A stretch of DNA of 64,000 nucleotides from Massilia violaceinigra (GTDB taxonomy: Bacteria > Pseudomonadota > Gammaproteobacteria > Burkholderiales > Burkholderiaceae_D). Made by a program: the position numbers and the translations under genes. Within the stretch, counting starts at the first letter, position 1. Every line of letters begins with the position of its first letter. The notes beneath the pieces are model-generated. The model was not told where the DNA came from, made no database searches, and saw only the letters and a list, made by a program, of their open reading frames with translations. Below are positions 28,533 through 37,938 of the stretch, piece by piece. The stretch spans positions 3,782,001 through 3,846,000 of the forward strand of contig NZ_CP024608.1 in the NCBI RefSeq assembly GCF_002752675.1, read 5' to 3'.

Positions 28533-29921
28533 TTATTCGCCTGCCGGCAGTTCGATCAGGCGCGCTTTCAGGTTCGCTGGTCCGCCCACCGGCTTTTTGG
28601 CCGTGAAGAAGGCGGTGGCTTTATCGGGCCATACCACCGTCTCGCTCTGGCCATTGCCCAGTTGCGCAGTCGTCGTTTTGACGGTGCCCACCTGCATCGT
28701 CATGCTCATGGTGGTGCCACCCGTCGATTCGACCGACAGCTTGTAGCGCTTGGGCGCGCTAGGGTACTTGTTCGCGACCCGGCCGAGGCCCCAGTTCGAA
28801 TAGTTAATCTGGGTCATCGGCCGCGTCGTGGTCGTGCCCCACACCAGCGACTGGCTGAAGGTGTCGTACACGCCTTGCGAGCCAACGCCATCGATCAGGG
28901 TCCAGGCGCCGCGCAGCGAGAGCAGGTTGACGCGCGATTCCGGCACGCGCGGGATACCGTTGCCGTCGATGTGGCCGCTCTGTCCGAGCACCCGGCGCAG
29001 CCCCTTGCGTACCAGGTCGAGCTGGGCAGGCGGCGACGCGGACCAGTCCGCGCCAATTTCCACATAGATCGCAAAGGGCGTGTTGTAGTTGCGGTCGACG
29101 ACATAGGCGCCGTATTTCATCAACGTCCTGGCGACCTTCAGCAGCCGCGCATCGGTGATCTTGCTCAGGTCGAAATCGGGCGGCAGCATGACGCGCGCGC
29201 CTTCGGGAATCCGGCCCGTGTTCGGCTTGTCCGGTATCGGGGTATCGGCTGCGGTCGCCGGATAGGTGTAGCGGTCGGCCCCGGCCAGCAATCCTGTGAA
29301 ATCGAGCGACATGGACAGGGCGTGCTCGAACAGCGGTTTTCCATCATTGGCCTCGGCGATGCGGATCATGCCGCCCGTCGGCGCGGGACCGGCCGCGCGC
29401 GCTCCCTGATAGTGATGGGCCGGGTCACCCCAGCCAGTGCCGTTCAAAGGCGTCCACGACACCCTGGTCGCGGTCCACTTGCCTTCGGTGTTTTTCTTCA
29501 GGTTGGAAAACGAATAGATCCGGTTCAGGCCCGCATCGATGATATCGGCATGGCCATCGCTGCCTTTCGCGGGAACAGTGTTTGCCGGCCAATGGGGAAT
29601 CGTGTAGGTCGGGGTCGACATCTCGGTGTCGGTATCGACCACGCCGCTCCTGCCGGCGACCGGGTAAATCAGCATCGGTGCGTCGCTGGCTTTCGCTTCG
29701 AAAATTCCGGATGAGTAATCGCCGCCTTGAATGGCTGGATTCCATGTGGTGGCCGGGATTTGCCAGGTGTCGAATACCGGTTTGACCGGATAGGAATTCC
29801 AGAGCGAATCGGCGGCAAAGGGTTTTTGGTAGGTGCCAAAAGGTGCCGTGGGTACGGTCTGTGCGTACGCCTGCGTCACGGACGCCAGCGCGAGTGTTCC
29901 AACAGCTACAAGTAATTTCAT
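28533..29921 (-). CDS. Secreted hypothetical protein, 462 aa
   Basis: Signal peptide at about residues 1–20 (ASVTQAYA/QTVPT). The mature part starts PFGTYQKPFAADSLWNSYPVKP and contains TYTIPHWPANTVPA, RYTYPATAADTPIPDK and a block TLMKYGAYVVDRNYNTPFAIYVEIGADW that recurs in secreted polysaccharide-linked proteins. A C-terminal beta-rich segment (about 390–462) resembles a small sandwich domain. I do not recognise the family or see a certain active site. It stands alone. Confidence 0.65.
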   Translation of the reverse strand: MKLLVAVGTLALASVTQAYAQTVPTAPFGTYQKPFAADSLWNSYPVKPVFDTWQIPATTWNPAIQGGDYSSGIFEAKASDAPMLIYPVAGRSGVVDTDTEMSTPTYTIPHWPANTVPAKGSDGHADIIDAGLNRIYSFSNLKKNTEGKWTATRVSWTPLNGTGWGDPAHHYQGARAAGPAPTGGMIRIAEANDGKPLFEHALSMSLDFTGLLAGADRYTYPATAADTPIPDKPNTGRIPEGARVMLPPDFDLSKITDARLLKVARTLMKYGAYVVDRNYNTPFAIYVEIGADWSASPPAQLDLVRKGLRRVLGQSGHIDGNGIPRVPESRVNLLSLRGAWTLIDGVGSQGVYDTFSQSLVWGTTTTRPMTQINYSNWGLGRVANKYPSAPKRYKLSVESTGGTTMSMTMQVGTVKTTTAQLGNGQSETVVWPDKATAFFTAKKPVGGPANLKARLIELPAGE

Positions 29922-30334
29922 CTGAAAAATCCTCGGAATGGATACGGCATTGCTAAAAGCCGCAAATGGAACGGTAAGAATGGAAATGGAACGTCGTCAG
30001 GTTTGGCTGATGCTTATATCAGCGGATTTAACAATATCACATTATTCCGAAGAGAAAGTACTTTGGCTTATTTTATGCGCGATAAAGATCGGATATCCAG
30101 GAATTTACCCAATATTCATACATTCGACTTAATAAGTTTTTCCTGTTTTATTAATGGCTTTAAAAAATATAATATATGCGCCAAAGTGATAATATGAGTT
30201 GAGCTGGGTTAATAATGGTTTCTATTTAGCCATGTAGGCGGGCGCGATCCTGCCGGCTGCGTCGATCACGCCGGTGCTCGTCCGGGGCGTGTACAATCGC
30301 GTATCATCCCGCCCATTGCTTCCGGAAAGTCAGA
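29922..30334. other. Intergenic region, AT-rich
   Basis: About 410 bases, AT-rich between 30000 and 30200, containing a weak hairpin GCTGAT-GCTTAT-ATCAGC near 30007–30024. It lies between two divergent genes and should hold both promoters. No gene, RNA or repeat that I can support. Confidence 0.4.
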
Positions 30335-30832
30335 ATGAAGAAAACCCTGCTGGCCTGCATCCTGTCCCTGTTCACCCTGGCCGCGTTTGCCCAGCCATCC
30401 GACCCCGCCGCGCCCTATACGAAGCAGATCAACGCCTTCATCGACGAATGGCACGACGACGCCGCGCATGCGCGTCCGGCCTATTTCGACAAGATGGCGA
30501 AGCATGGGGTTTATATCGGCACCGACAAGACCGAGCTGTGGAACCGCGACCAGTTCAAGGCCTGGGCCAAACGCTTCTTCGACAAGGGCTCGGCGTGGTC
30601 TTTTAAAGCCACCAAGCGCAATGTATATATGTCCGCCGACAAGAAATTCATCTGGTTCGATGAACTCCTCGATACCCAGATGGGGGTGTGCCAGGCCAGC
30701 GGGGTTATGCGCAAGACGGACAAGGGATTCGAGATCGAGCATTATCAGCTCTCCATCGCCGTTCCCAATCCGGTGGCGGACAAGGTGACCAAAACGATCA
30801 AGGATTTTGAAGCGGCTCCATCCGCGAAATAA
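30335..30832 (+). CDS. Exported SnoaL/NTF2-like protein
   Basis: 165 aa. Signal peptide at residues 1–19 (LAAFA/QPSDP). The cystatin-like cone pattern follows: a helix (INAFIDEWHDDAAHARPAYFDKM), then AKHGVYIGTDKTELWNRDQFKAWAKRFFDKG, then strands (WSFKATKRNVYMSADKKFIWFDELLD; ASGVMRKTDKGFEIEHYQLSIAVPN). The family (DUF4440/SnoaL_3-like) is varied and often non-enzymatic. It may be co-transcribed with gluQRS, 22 bases downstream. Confidence 0.8.
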   Translation: MKKTLLACILSLFTLAAFAQPSDPAAPYTKQINAFIDEWHDDAAHARPAYFDKMAKHGVYIGTDKTELWNRDQFKAWAKRFFDKGSAWSFKATKRNVYMSADKKFIWFDELLDTQMGVCQASGVMRKTDKGFEIEHYQLSIAVPNPVADKVTKTIKDFEAAPSAK

Positions 30833-30854
30833 CCTTCCAGCGAAACGCCAGCAC

Positions 30855-31856
30855 GTGCTCAATCGACCTCACTATATTGGCCGCTTCGCGCCCTCGCCAT
30901 CCGGTCCGCTGCACCAGGGATCGCTGGTGGCGGCCATGGCCAGCTATCTGGATGTCAAAGCCCATCATGGCCGCTGGCTGGTGCGGATCGAAGATGTGGA
31001 CGAAGGCCGCAGCGTGCCGGGCGCCGCTGAGACCATGCTGGCGCTCCTGCGGTCCCTGGGCATGGACTGGGACGGCGACGTGGTCTGGCAGAGTCAGCGC
31101 AAGCAGCTGTACCAGACCGCCGCGGACAAACTCGGCGCGCACGTCTATCCCTGCGGCTGCAACCGCCGCGAAATCGCCGATTCCCGCCTCGGCACCGCAC
31201 CCGATGGGTCCGCCATCTATCCCGGCACCTGCCGTAATGGCTTGGCGCCAGGCAAGACCATGCGCAGTCTGCGCGTACGGGTGCCCGACATGCGGGTACC
31301 CGACGCGGCCGGGACGGCAGGCATCATCAATAGTCGCGCCATCCCGGCCGGCAGTCCCGCGACCACGGCCGACATTCCCGCAACCCCGGCCGTTGCCGGC
31401 CTGATCGCATTCACCGACCGTGCCGCCGGTTACATGGCGCAGCATCTGGCAACCGAGTCAGGCGACTTCGTTCTCAAGCGCGCCGATGGCTTCTGGGCCT
31501 ACCAGCTTGCCGTCGTTGTCGATGACGCGGAGCAGGGCGTTACCGACATCGTGCGCGGCGCCGACCTGATCGATTCGACGCCGCGCCAGATTTATCTGCA
31601 ACACCTGCTGGGCGTGCCTACTCCTCGCTATCTGCATGTGCCGGTCGTGCGCAATGCGGATGGCGAAAAGCTCTCCAAGCAGACAGGCGCGCTGGCGGTA
31701 GCCCCCGACAATGAAGGCCAGGCCTTGCGCGCACTGCACGCCGCCGCCGCATTCCTGCAACTGCCAGTCGCGCAGACGGACTCCATCAGCACGTTCTGGC
31801 AGGCGGCGATCACCGCCTGGGCGCACCGTGTCGGATTATCTTGCGGGCCCGTCTGA
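30855..31856 (+). CDS. gluQ: Glutamyl-Q tRNA(Asp) synthetase GluQRS
   Basis: 333 aa from GTG 30855; an alternative TTG at 30807 would overlap the previous gene, and neither has a good ribosome site. Class I signature YIGRFAPSPSGPLHQGSLVAAMAS; zinc ligands CGC ... YPGTC; KLSKQ as the second ATP motif. It charges glutamate onto queuosine of tRNA-Asp and lacks an anticodon-binding domain. Odd: a low-complexity insert (about residues 150–177, TAGIINSRAIPAGSPATTAD) lengthens the linker after the zinc region. Confidence 0.93.
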   Translation: MLNRPHYIGRFAPSPSGPLHQGSLVAAMASYLDVKAHHGRWLVRIEDVDEGRSVPGAAETMLALLRSLGMDWDGDVVWQSQRKQLYQTAADKLGAHVYPCGCNRREIADSRLGTAPDGSAIYPGTCRNGLAPGKTMRSLRVRVPDMRVPDAAGTAGIINSRAIPAGSPATTADIPATPAVAGLIAFTDRAAGYMAQHLATESGDFVLKRADGFWAYQLAVVVDDAEQGVTDIVRGADLIDSTPRQIYLQHLLGVPTPRYLHVPVVRNADGEKLSKQTGALAVAPDNEGQALRALHAAAAFLQLPVAQTDSISTFWQAAITAWAHRVGLSCGPV

Positions 31857-31868
31857 GCGCACTAGTGC

Positions 31869-32459
31869 TCAGCGCCGCTTCTTGCGCGCGATGAATCCCA
31901 GTACGCCCAATCCCAATGGCATCATCGCCCAGGAACCCGGCTCCGGCACCGCCACGATGAAGCCGCGGATTTCGCCGGCCGGAAACTGCGCGGAGTGGAT
32001 ATTGAAGTAAGCCTTGTTGCTGGCAAAGCCCTGGATCAGCGCGGCGCGCGCCTGTTCCACGGTCCCGCCACTGGCCTGCAGGAAGCCCGGGTTGAACGCG
32101 GAGGGATCGGCCAGGCTGAGCGTGGCATTGAACACGCCTTGCCTGACATCCGTCGGAAAGCCGAACTGGTTAAGTTCGGGCGTTGCCGGCGGCGCGATGC
32201 CGGTCAGCAGATCGGCGGTGCAGCAATGGATGTGCGCCGTGGTGCTGGTGCCGCGCAGATTGAAGAAAGGAACGTTCATCGACAAGGTCATGGCAACGTC
32301 GTCGATGATGAAGGTGGCGATGCTGAATGCGGGCGATGCATTCGGTGGCGCCTCGCTCGGGCCGCTCATGGTGGCGCGGTAGGTGGTGACGTCGGCGAAC
32401 GCCGGTGGTGCAAGCAGCATGGCAAACACGATTGCCAGCGATGAGAGGATACGGTTCAT
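31869..32459 (-). CDS. CHRD domain protein with PEP-CTERM sorting tail
   Basis: 196 aa; AAGGAG precedes ATG 32459. A signal peptide (MNRILSSLAIVFAMLLAPPAFA) is followed by a CHRD-type domain (YRATMSGPSEAPPNASPAFS ... TAHIHCCTADLLTG ... AYFNIHSAQFPAGEIRGF). The tail VPEPGSWAMMPLGLGVLGFIARKKRR is a classic PEP-CTERM signal, processed by exosortase. Expected at the cell surface or in the extracellular matrix. Confidence 0.92.
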   Translation of the reverse strand: MNRILSSLAIVFAMLLAPPAFADVTTYRATMSGPSEAPPNASPAFSIATFIIDDVAMTLSMNVPFFNLRGTSTTAHIHCCTADLLTGIAPPATPELNQFGFPTDVRQGVFNATLSLADPSAFNPGFLQASGGTVEQARAALIQGFASNKAYFNIHSAQFPAGEIRGFIVAVPEPGSWAMMPLGLGVLGFIARKKRR

Positions 32460-32683
32460 GCATGTTCTCCTTGGGTGACGACACGAATGGCGAATCAAGC
32501 GGTTCCAACAAGCACGGAACCGGCATTGACAACGTGAACACGCGAGGGGAGAGCAGCAGCTGGGTTGGCTTTGGGAGCACGAAGCGGGCGCCATCGACGC
32601 GGTACAGAGGTTCGACCTCGCCGCATCGAAAAATACGCCCGGGATGTTCACTATTTTTTATATCCGTCCAGGCGGCAACAGTG

Positions 32684-33142
32684 CTATTTCCTCTGGATCG
32701 TGATTTGCCCATCGGCTTCAAGAAATGCGCAGCGCATGTCCTTGATGTCGCAATCGGAGCAGCGCAGGGCCTGGTCAACCTCTTCGCGTGAAATCCGGCA
32801 GCGTTTCATCACTTTGTCGTACAGTTCGCCGTCGCGTCCCAGCAGCACGGCGCTGCCGTCGAGAATGTCGGACATTTTCTTGCTGTGCGATGACAGGAAC
32901 GACATCGTCATATTCAGTCCGACCAGCACCACCGCCACGATGAAGCCGCCAACCAGCGATTGATCGCCGCCCGTCAGCGAATTGGACACCGCCTCGCTCA
33001 GCAGCATCACCACCAGCAGGTCGAAGGGCGTGAACTGGCCCACCGTGCGGCGCCCGGACACGCGCACCATGACCAGCAGGATCAGATACACGGCCGCACC
33101 GCGCACGACGAATTCCCACCAGGGATGGCTCATTTCGAACAT
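32684..33142 (-). CDS. DUF421 family membrane protein (YetF-like)
   Basis: 152 aa. It has three N-terminal transmembrane helices, with RVSGRRTVGQFTPFDLLVVMLLSEAVSNSL as the family signature, then a soluble DUF421 domain (KKMSDILDGSAVLLGRDGELYDKVMKRCRISREEVDQALR). Function is unclear; the family is linked to spore-germination and stress proteins in Bacillus. Confidence 0.88.
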   Translation of the reverse strand: MFEMSHPWWEFVVRGAAVYLILLVMVRVSGRRTVGQFTPFDLLVVMLLSEAVSNSLTGGDQSLVGGFIVAVVLVGLNMTMSFLSSHSKKMSDILDGSAVLLGRDGELYDKVMKRCRISREEVDQALRCSDCDIKDMRCAFLEADGQITIQRK

Positions 33143-33337
33143 CGGAATTTCCTTTCAGGGAGGCAGCATGGCCCGCTGCGAATTTTTATCATATTGTAAA
33201 GAAATGGCCGCAAACGTGGATTTCCGCAGCGTGCGCTGTTTGTCCAGCCAGTCACAACAAAAGTTGTACATACAACTCATTTTTATGTTAATTTCATGTT
33301 GCAGGGAATTATGAAAATAACTATAAAGGAGACAGGA

Positions 33338-33883
33338 ATGAAGTTGTTGTCAGTATTGTTGGGACTCGTTTTGATCGCCCATGCACGCGCCGATGCATCC
33401 TTGCTGGGAGACACGGTCGACGCCGGCATGTACCGCACCATCGACACCGGCAAAGGTGTCGGCCGGATCAATGGCTTCGGTCTGGACAGCCCGTTTGTCG
33501 TCGAGAACGGCCTGGCCGACCAGAAAAACTACAGCGTTGCCTACACGCTTAATGTCGACGCTGACCGCTTCGTCATGGATTACAGGAACCCGTTCGCCTG
33601 GGGCGCTGGGATTGTCTTTCGCCTGACGGACCTGGACTTCAGCAACGGCGCGTCGCTGCAATCACTGATGATCGATACCAATATGGTGGGCTACGGCCTG
33701 ACCTTCGGGGCCGACTACGTCGAAATCAACCTGAGCGGCGTGAGCGGCACGCGCGATGCCTACTTCAGTGGCCAGTTCATCACCACGGCCGTGCCGGAAC
33801 CGACCTCGATCGCGATGCTCTCGCTGGGGCTGGCGGTGGTCGGCTTCGGCGCACATCGCGCCCGCAAGGCCCGTCAAGCCTGA
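33338..33883 (+). CDS. PEP-CTERM sorting domain-containing protein
   Basis: 181 aa; AAAGGAGA precedes ATG 33338, ruling out the upstream start. Signal peptide at about residues 1–18 (LIAHARA/DAS). A beta-rich body follows, and the tail VPEPTSIAMLSLGLAVVGFGAHRARKARQA is a PEP-CTERM signal. The substrate is unknown. A palindrome AGTTGT-ACAT-ACAACT (33262–33277) lies 60 bases upstream. Confidence 0.88.
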   Translation: MKLLSVLLGLVLIAHARADASLLGDTVDAGMYRTIDTGKGVGRINGFGLDSPFVVENGLADQKNYSVAYTLNVDADRFVMDYRNPFAWGAGIVFRLTDLDFSNGASLQSLMIDTNMVGYGLTFGADYVEINLSGVSGTRDAYFSGQFITTAVPEPTSIAMLSLGLAVVGFGAHRARKARQA

Positions 33884-33995
33884 CGCGCACTGCGCAGCTG
33901 CTCACGCCCGCCGTGCGGCCGCTGGCGCAAGGCGGCCTGCCCGGGGCGCTAATAGCTGCGCTGGCGCCGCCGAATCGGCTGGCGCATAATGCGGC

Positions 33996-34979
33996 ATGTT
34001 CAAACTGACCTTTCTCGGCACGTCCTCGGGCGTGCCCACCAAAAACCGCAACGTCACCGCGCTGGCGCTGCAGACCTCCCTGAACCGCGACTGGTGGCTG
34101 ATCGACTGCGGCGAGGGCACCCAGCATCGCCTGCAGCACGTGCCCCTGACGGTGCACGACCTGGCCGGCATTTGCATCACCCATATCCATGGCGATCACA
34201 GCTACGGCTTGCCCGGTTTCCTGGCCAGCGCCGCCATGAATGGACGCAAGCGCCCGCTGATCCTCATCGCGCCGCTGGCCGTCAAGGCCTGGCTGGACGC
34301 GACCATGCTGCATACCGAGCTGTTCCTGCCGTTTCCGCTGATCCATGTGGATGTCGCCGGCGGGCAGCAGGTGCATCAGGAACCGGGCCTGACGATCGAG
34401 CGCCATCATTTGTCGCACCGGGCGCCGAGCGTCGGCTTTCGCTTCGCCGTCGAGAGCGTCAAGTGGAAACTCGACAGCGCCGCCTTGCGCGCGCGCGGCG
34501 TGCCGTCCGGTCCGCTGTGGGGCAAGTTGCAGGCCGGGCACGATGTGACGCTCGACGATGGCACCACGCTGGCGGCCGCCGATTTCCGCGTGTCCGATGT
34601 CCAGCGCGCGGTGGCGGTGATTGGCGGCGACAACGATACCCCGTCGCTGCTGAGCGACGCCTGCGCGGAGGCGCAAGTGCTGGTGCACGAGGCCACCTAC
34701 ACCGAGGCCATCCTGCAGAAAGTCGGACCCGGGCCGACCCACAGCTCCGTGCAGCGCGTGGCGCAGTTCGCCACCGAACGCGGCTTGCCGAATTTGATCC
34801 TGACGCATTTCAGCGCGCGCTATGACAACCCGGAAGGCATGGCGGAACTGGAAGCCGAGGCGCGCCAGCATTACGCGGGCAACCTGTTCCTGGCGCAGGA
34901 TTTTGCCAGCTATGAACTCGATGCGGCCGGGGTAGTGCAGGAGCTGTCGGTGCTGGGCTCCCGTGGCGCTACACAATAA
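33996..34979 (+). CDS. rnz: Ribonuclease Z-like metallo-beta-lactamase-fold hydrolase
   Basis: 327 aa, full length. FKLTFLGTSSGVPTKNRN; zinc-ligand HIHGDHSYGLPGFL; RHHLSHRAPSVGFRF; GGDNDT; HEATY; and THFSARY. These are the ordered motifs of RNase Z (tRNA 3'-end endonuclease) and close relatives. The 3' half (34452–34938) is repeated at 37292–37778 with about 15 base changes in 487. A hairpin GCTACGC-AAA-GCGTAGC-TTT (35027–35046) follows. Confidence 0.9.
   Translation: MFKLTFLGTSSGVPTKNRNVTALALQTSLNRDWWLIDCGEGTQHRLQHVPLTVHDLAGICITHIHGDHSYGLPGFLASAAMNGRKRPLILIAPLAVKAWLDATMLHTELFLPFPLIHVDVAGGQQVHQEPGLTIERHHLSHRAPSVGFRFAVESVKWKLDSAALRARGVPSGPLWGKLQAGHDVTLDDGTTLAAADFRVSDVQRAVAVIGGDNDTPSLLSDACAEAQVLVHEATYTEAILQKVGPGPTHSSVQRVAQFATERGLPNLILTHFSARYDNPEGMAELEAEARQHYAGNLFLAQDFASYELDAAGVVQELSVLGSRGATQ
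34452..34938 (+). repeat. 487-bp direct repeat, copy 1 (rnz 3' half)
   Basis: Matches 37292–37778 without gaps (offset 2840). About 15 mismatches by eye, nearly all at third codon positions. Similarity ends abruptly on both sides. Confidence 0.95.
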
Positions 34980-35636
34980 AATCGGACGGGAATTGGTATT
35001 GATGACAGTCTCCTGGGCGCATTTGGGCTACGCAAAGCGTAGCTTTCAGTCGTCCCGCATATCAAAAATTCTTGTGTCGGGTAATTTGCGTCCGGAAACT
35101 GAGCGAACGTCCGCTGTCACTGACTGCGCCGCCTGAGCTCTGTTGGTGTCGACGTCGCGATTTGATGGACTACTTTGATGCGCTGGCCGGCAGCTTACTT
35201 TTCTGGTATTTTTCGCTTTGGAACCAACAAGATAGGTCACGTCTTAGACATTTGACATCTCAATTTCAAACTGGCGGACAATATTGGAAGCGGATTTCTT
35301 TCACAAATACAAGTCGAAGGTCGTGTCCCATTGATACAGGGATCTCCCAAATGCCGCGCCATTCTATCCCAAGGCTCAGCACTTGCGAGACATACACGCA
35401 ACCGCCAAATTAGGTGATTTATATTTAAAAAACTGCTATATCGAAGTAGTCAGTAAATGGACCGGCAGGTCAAAACCATACTTTGGTAAGGCGGCGTATT
35501 TATACCTGGGTCTGCTTTCCTTTGCTCGTCCCATGACGATCACTTGCAGCCTGCACCCACGTAAATTGTGCTAGTATGAAATACAGCATGCATTATTCCT
35601 GTAACATGTACGTATTTAGGAAGCTAGACATCCATA
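34980..35636. other. Intergenic region after rnz, low GC
   Basis: About 660 bases with base composition below the surroundings. It holds one terminator-like hairpin (35027–35046) near the rnz stop. Short open frames (for example 35072–35413) have no convincing start or recognisable protein; I see nothing else. Confidence 0.4.
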
Positions 35637-36758
35637 ATGAGACGGTCATTGTTGCGCAACAGACGAAATCCGCCGCCCTCGACACCTCCAGCATCTCCGG
35701 TTCCCCCACCGCCAACACCCCCACCTCTACCGCCTTTGACTCCAGCCAGTCATGTCGCATTTGTGCCATCGAGGCTTGACGTTAATTTAGCTCGTCTTGC
35801 CAACATTGCGACAGCAAGCACGCTGCTATTGGCTGTGTTCGGTTACTTTTATACCGTGCTACCAGTTTTTCAAAACCAGAAGCTTCAGGAAGACAATGCC
35901 AGGCTCGAATTAGAAAGTGCGCGAGAGCGGAAGCTATTGTCCGAGCTTCGCGACCGTCAATTTGCTGTACAGAAAAAAATTGCTGAACTTGATGCAGCGC
36001 TGACACACGCCAGAGGTAGGGCCTTGGTGAGTGATGAGCGCGCGAGCCTCTCTGAAGAACGGGAGCGAGCTGCAAGATATACGGCTCTGTTAGCGGAGAA
36101 TCGGGAGCGTGATGCGTTGGGTTCGGCTAGAAACGCCGCAAACGACTTAGCGAGCGAGATCAGACATTTAGACACTGCGCGGCGCACGATTTTGGTAAGT
36201 CAATTTGGCATGGCCGTAGCATTTCGTCGGGTTCGTCAGCAGGACGAATTTATCGAAATTTTATATAGATCAGGCCGCGAAAAAGACGGAGAAGATCTTG
36301 TCAAGGCGGCTACGTTTTTCCTTTCTCCAACCAAAATACTGGCGGATGCGGTAGAAGATATATCACAGCCACCAGGACGGATTCTGGACGCGTATCTTGC
36401 TGAGTTGAAGGGTGCGGTCGCCGGTGAGAAACCGATAAGTTGCGTTGTTCCAAACGCCCCTGAGCTACAGATTTCATATTCGCAGAAAGACGCCCAGATA
36501 GCTGCTCTAAGCGCAATAGACGCGAACAATGAGATTGAAAAGCAACGTCTAACCGTAGAGAAATCTAATGCGCGTCTTATTGTTACGAAGAAAGACATCG
36601 ATACTCTTGCGGCGAGCTTTGAAAGGGAACGCCGATTTTCTCTCAGCCAAGAATTTCGAGAGAAGTTTTTGAATGCAGATCGGCAGTGCGGAATGTTGCT
36701 GGATCATGCAGTAAAGCGAATAGCTGACCAACTTGGGCCGAAGGACACGGCGCGTTAG
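35637..36758 (+). CDS. Membrane-anchored coiled-coil protein, unknown
   Basis: 373 aa. The N-terminus is basic then extremely Pro-rich (about residues 12–36). One transmembrane helix follows (about 57–75, IATASTLLLAVFGYFYTVL), and then a long Glu/Arg/Ala-rich coiled coil (80–180, LQEDNARLELESARERKLLSEL) and a second helical part with KQRLTVEKSNARLIVTKKD. The base composition is lower in GC than neighbouring housekeeping genes. It lies inside the segment bounded by the rnz repeat, so it is probably acquired. No family recognised; the ribosome site is weak. Confidence 0.6.
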   Translation: MRRSLLRNRRNPPPSTPPASPVPPPPTPPPLPPLTPASHVAFVPSRLDVNLARLANIATASTLLLAVFGYFYTVLPVFQNQKLQEDNARLELESARERKLLSELRDRQFAVQKKIAELDAALTHARGRALVSDERASLSEERERAARYTALLAENRERDALGSARNAANDLASEIRHLDTARRTILVSQFGMAVAFRRVRQQDEFIEILYRSGREKDGEDLVKAATFFLSPTKILADAVEDISQPPGRILDAYLAELKGAVAGEKPISCVVPNAPELQISYSQKDAQIAALSAIDANNEIEKQRLTVEKSNARLIVTKKDIDTLAASFERERRFSLSQEFREKFLNADRQCGMLLDHAVKRIADQLGPKDTAR

Positions 36759-36865
36759 GCAGCGACATCCGCCCCCAACCTAACCTTGCAAATGGCGTCA
36801 ACTCCGGTGTTTAGCTGCAGCCTAAGCTACCTAAGAAGTTCGTCAATTTTTGGTGTCAAACTTTG

Positions 36866-37291
36866 ATGGTCAGCGATGCAGGAGTCGACGTAACGAAACT
36901 ACTAATATTGAACGAAGTTGAGCAACATACATTGCGCGAAACGGGCGTGTTTCATCCGCATCCACGTGCCCGGATAAGCGCACAAGCGATAGTGCGGTTG
37001 AGCCAAGGGCTGACCTTGCAACAAACTGCGGACTAATTCCATGTTCATCTCAACAGTGTCGAGGCATGGCGGCAGCGCTGGAACAAGCAAGGCCTCAAGG
37101 GCCTGTATAAAGGGCGTCATACAGGCCGCAAGCGCAAGTGGACAGCCGAACAGCAAGAGACGTTACGGGCATTGGCCCAAGCTCAGGGCGGTAGTGCCAA
37201 CAGTCTGTTGCGCAGCATCGCCTCATTGGATTTTCCCGCCATCAGCGAAGAAACGGCAATGCGCTATCTGCACGAAATGCATTTTAGTTAT
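36866..37291 (+). mobile_element. IS630-type transposase, broken N-terminal part
   Basis: Reads MVSDAGVDVTKLLILNEVEQ, then HPHPRARISAQAIVRLSQGLTLQQTAD, an in-frame TAA at 37034–37036, then FHVHLNSVEAWRQRWNKQGLKGLYKGRHTGRKRKW and AQGGSANSLLRSIA ... SEETAMRYLHEMHFSYE. This is the helix-turn-helix half of IS630-family transposases. The DDE catalytic half is missing; the frame runs straight into the second rnz fragment. No terminal inverted repeat could be paired because the right end is lost. Confidence 0.8.
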
Positions 37292-37798
37292 GAGACCGTC
37301 AAGTGGAAGCTCGACAGCGCCGCCTTGCGCGCGCGCGGCGTGCCGTCCGGTCCGCTCTGGGGCAAGTTGCAGGCTGGGCACGATGTGACGCTGGACGACG
37401 GCACGACGCTGGCGGCCGCCGATTTCCGCGTGTCCGAGGTCCAGCGCGCGGTGGCGGTGATTGGCGGCGACAACGATACCCCGTCGCTGCTGAGCGACGC
37501 CTGCGCGGAGGCGCAAGTGCTGGTGCACGAAGCCACCTACACCGAGGCCATCCTGCAGAAAGTCGGACCCGGGCCAACCCACAGCTCCGTGCAGCGGGTG
37601 GCGCAGTTCGCCACCGAACGCGGCTTGCCGAATTTGATCCTGACGCATTTCAGCGCGCGCTACGACAATCCGGAAGGCATGGCGGAACTGGAAGCCGAGG
37701 CGCGCCAGCATTACGCGGGCAACCTGTTCCTTGCGCAAGATTTTGCCAGCTATGAACTCGATGCGGCCGGGGTAGTGCGAAAGTTTCAGGCTGCATGA
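37292..37798 (+). pseudogene. Truncated rnz copy fused in frame to transposase remnant
   Basis: Bases 37292–37778 repeat rnz codons for about residues 153–314. The protein matches rnz apart from Ser-to-Thr and Asp-to-Glu changes. GGDNDT, HEATY and THFSARY are kept, but the N-terminal HxHGDH zinc site is absent, so it cannot be an active RNase Z. The junction is in frame with the IS630 remnant: the frame is open from 37037 to 37798. After GVV the tail differs (RKFQAA). Confidence 0.9.
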
Positions 37799-37938
37799 GT
37801 CACTAGCCGATTTCGCACTACCGCGCTTTGCACACTCGCGTATGCAGGCACCGCGGGCGTTGATGTGCGTCAGATGTCTGCACAGCCGACTTGTCATCAT
37901 CAGAAGCTCTTACCGTTGACTTCTGATGCGACGAATTT

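Noticed and set aside
35072..35574. Short open frames downstream of rnz
   Set aside because: No ribosome site, no family, and frames overlap without a sensible layout.
37172..37798. Novel MBL-fold gene
   Set aside because: It is a chimera of IS630 transposase and the rnz 3' half and lacks the HxHxDH zinc site.
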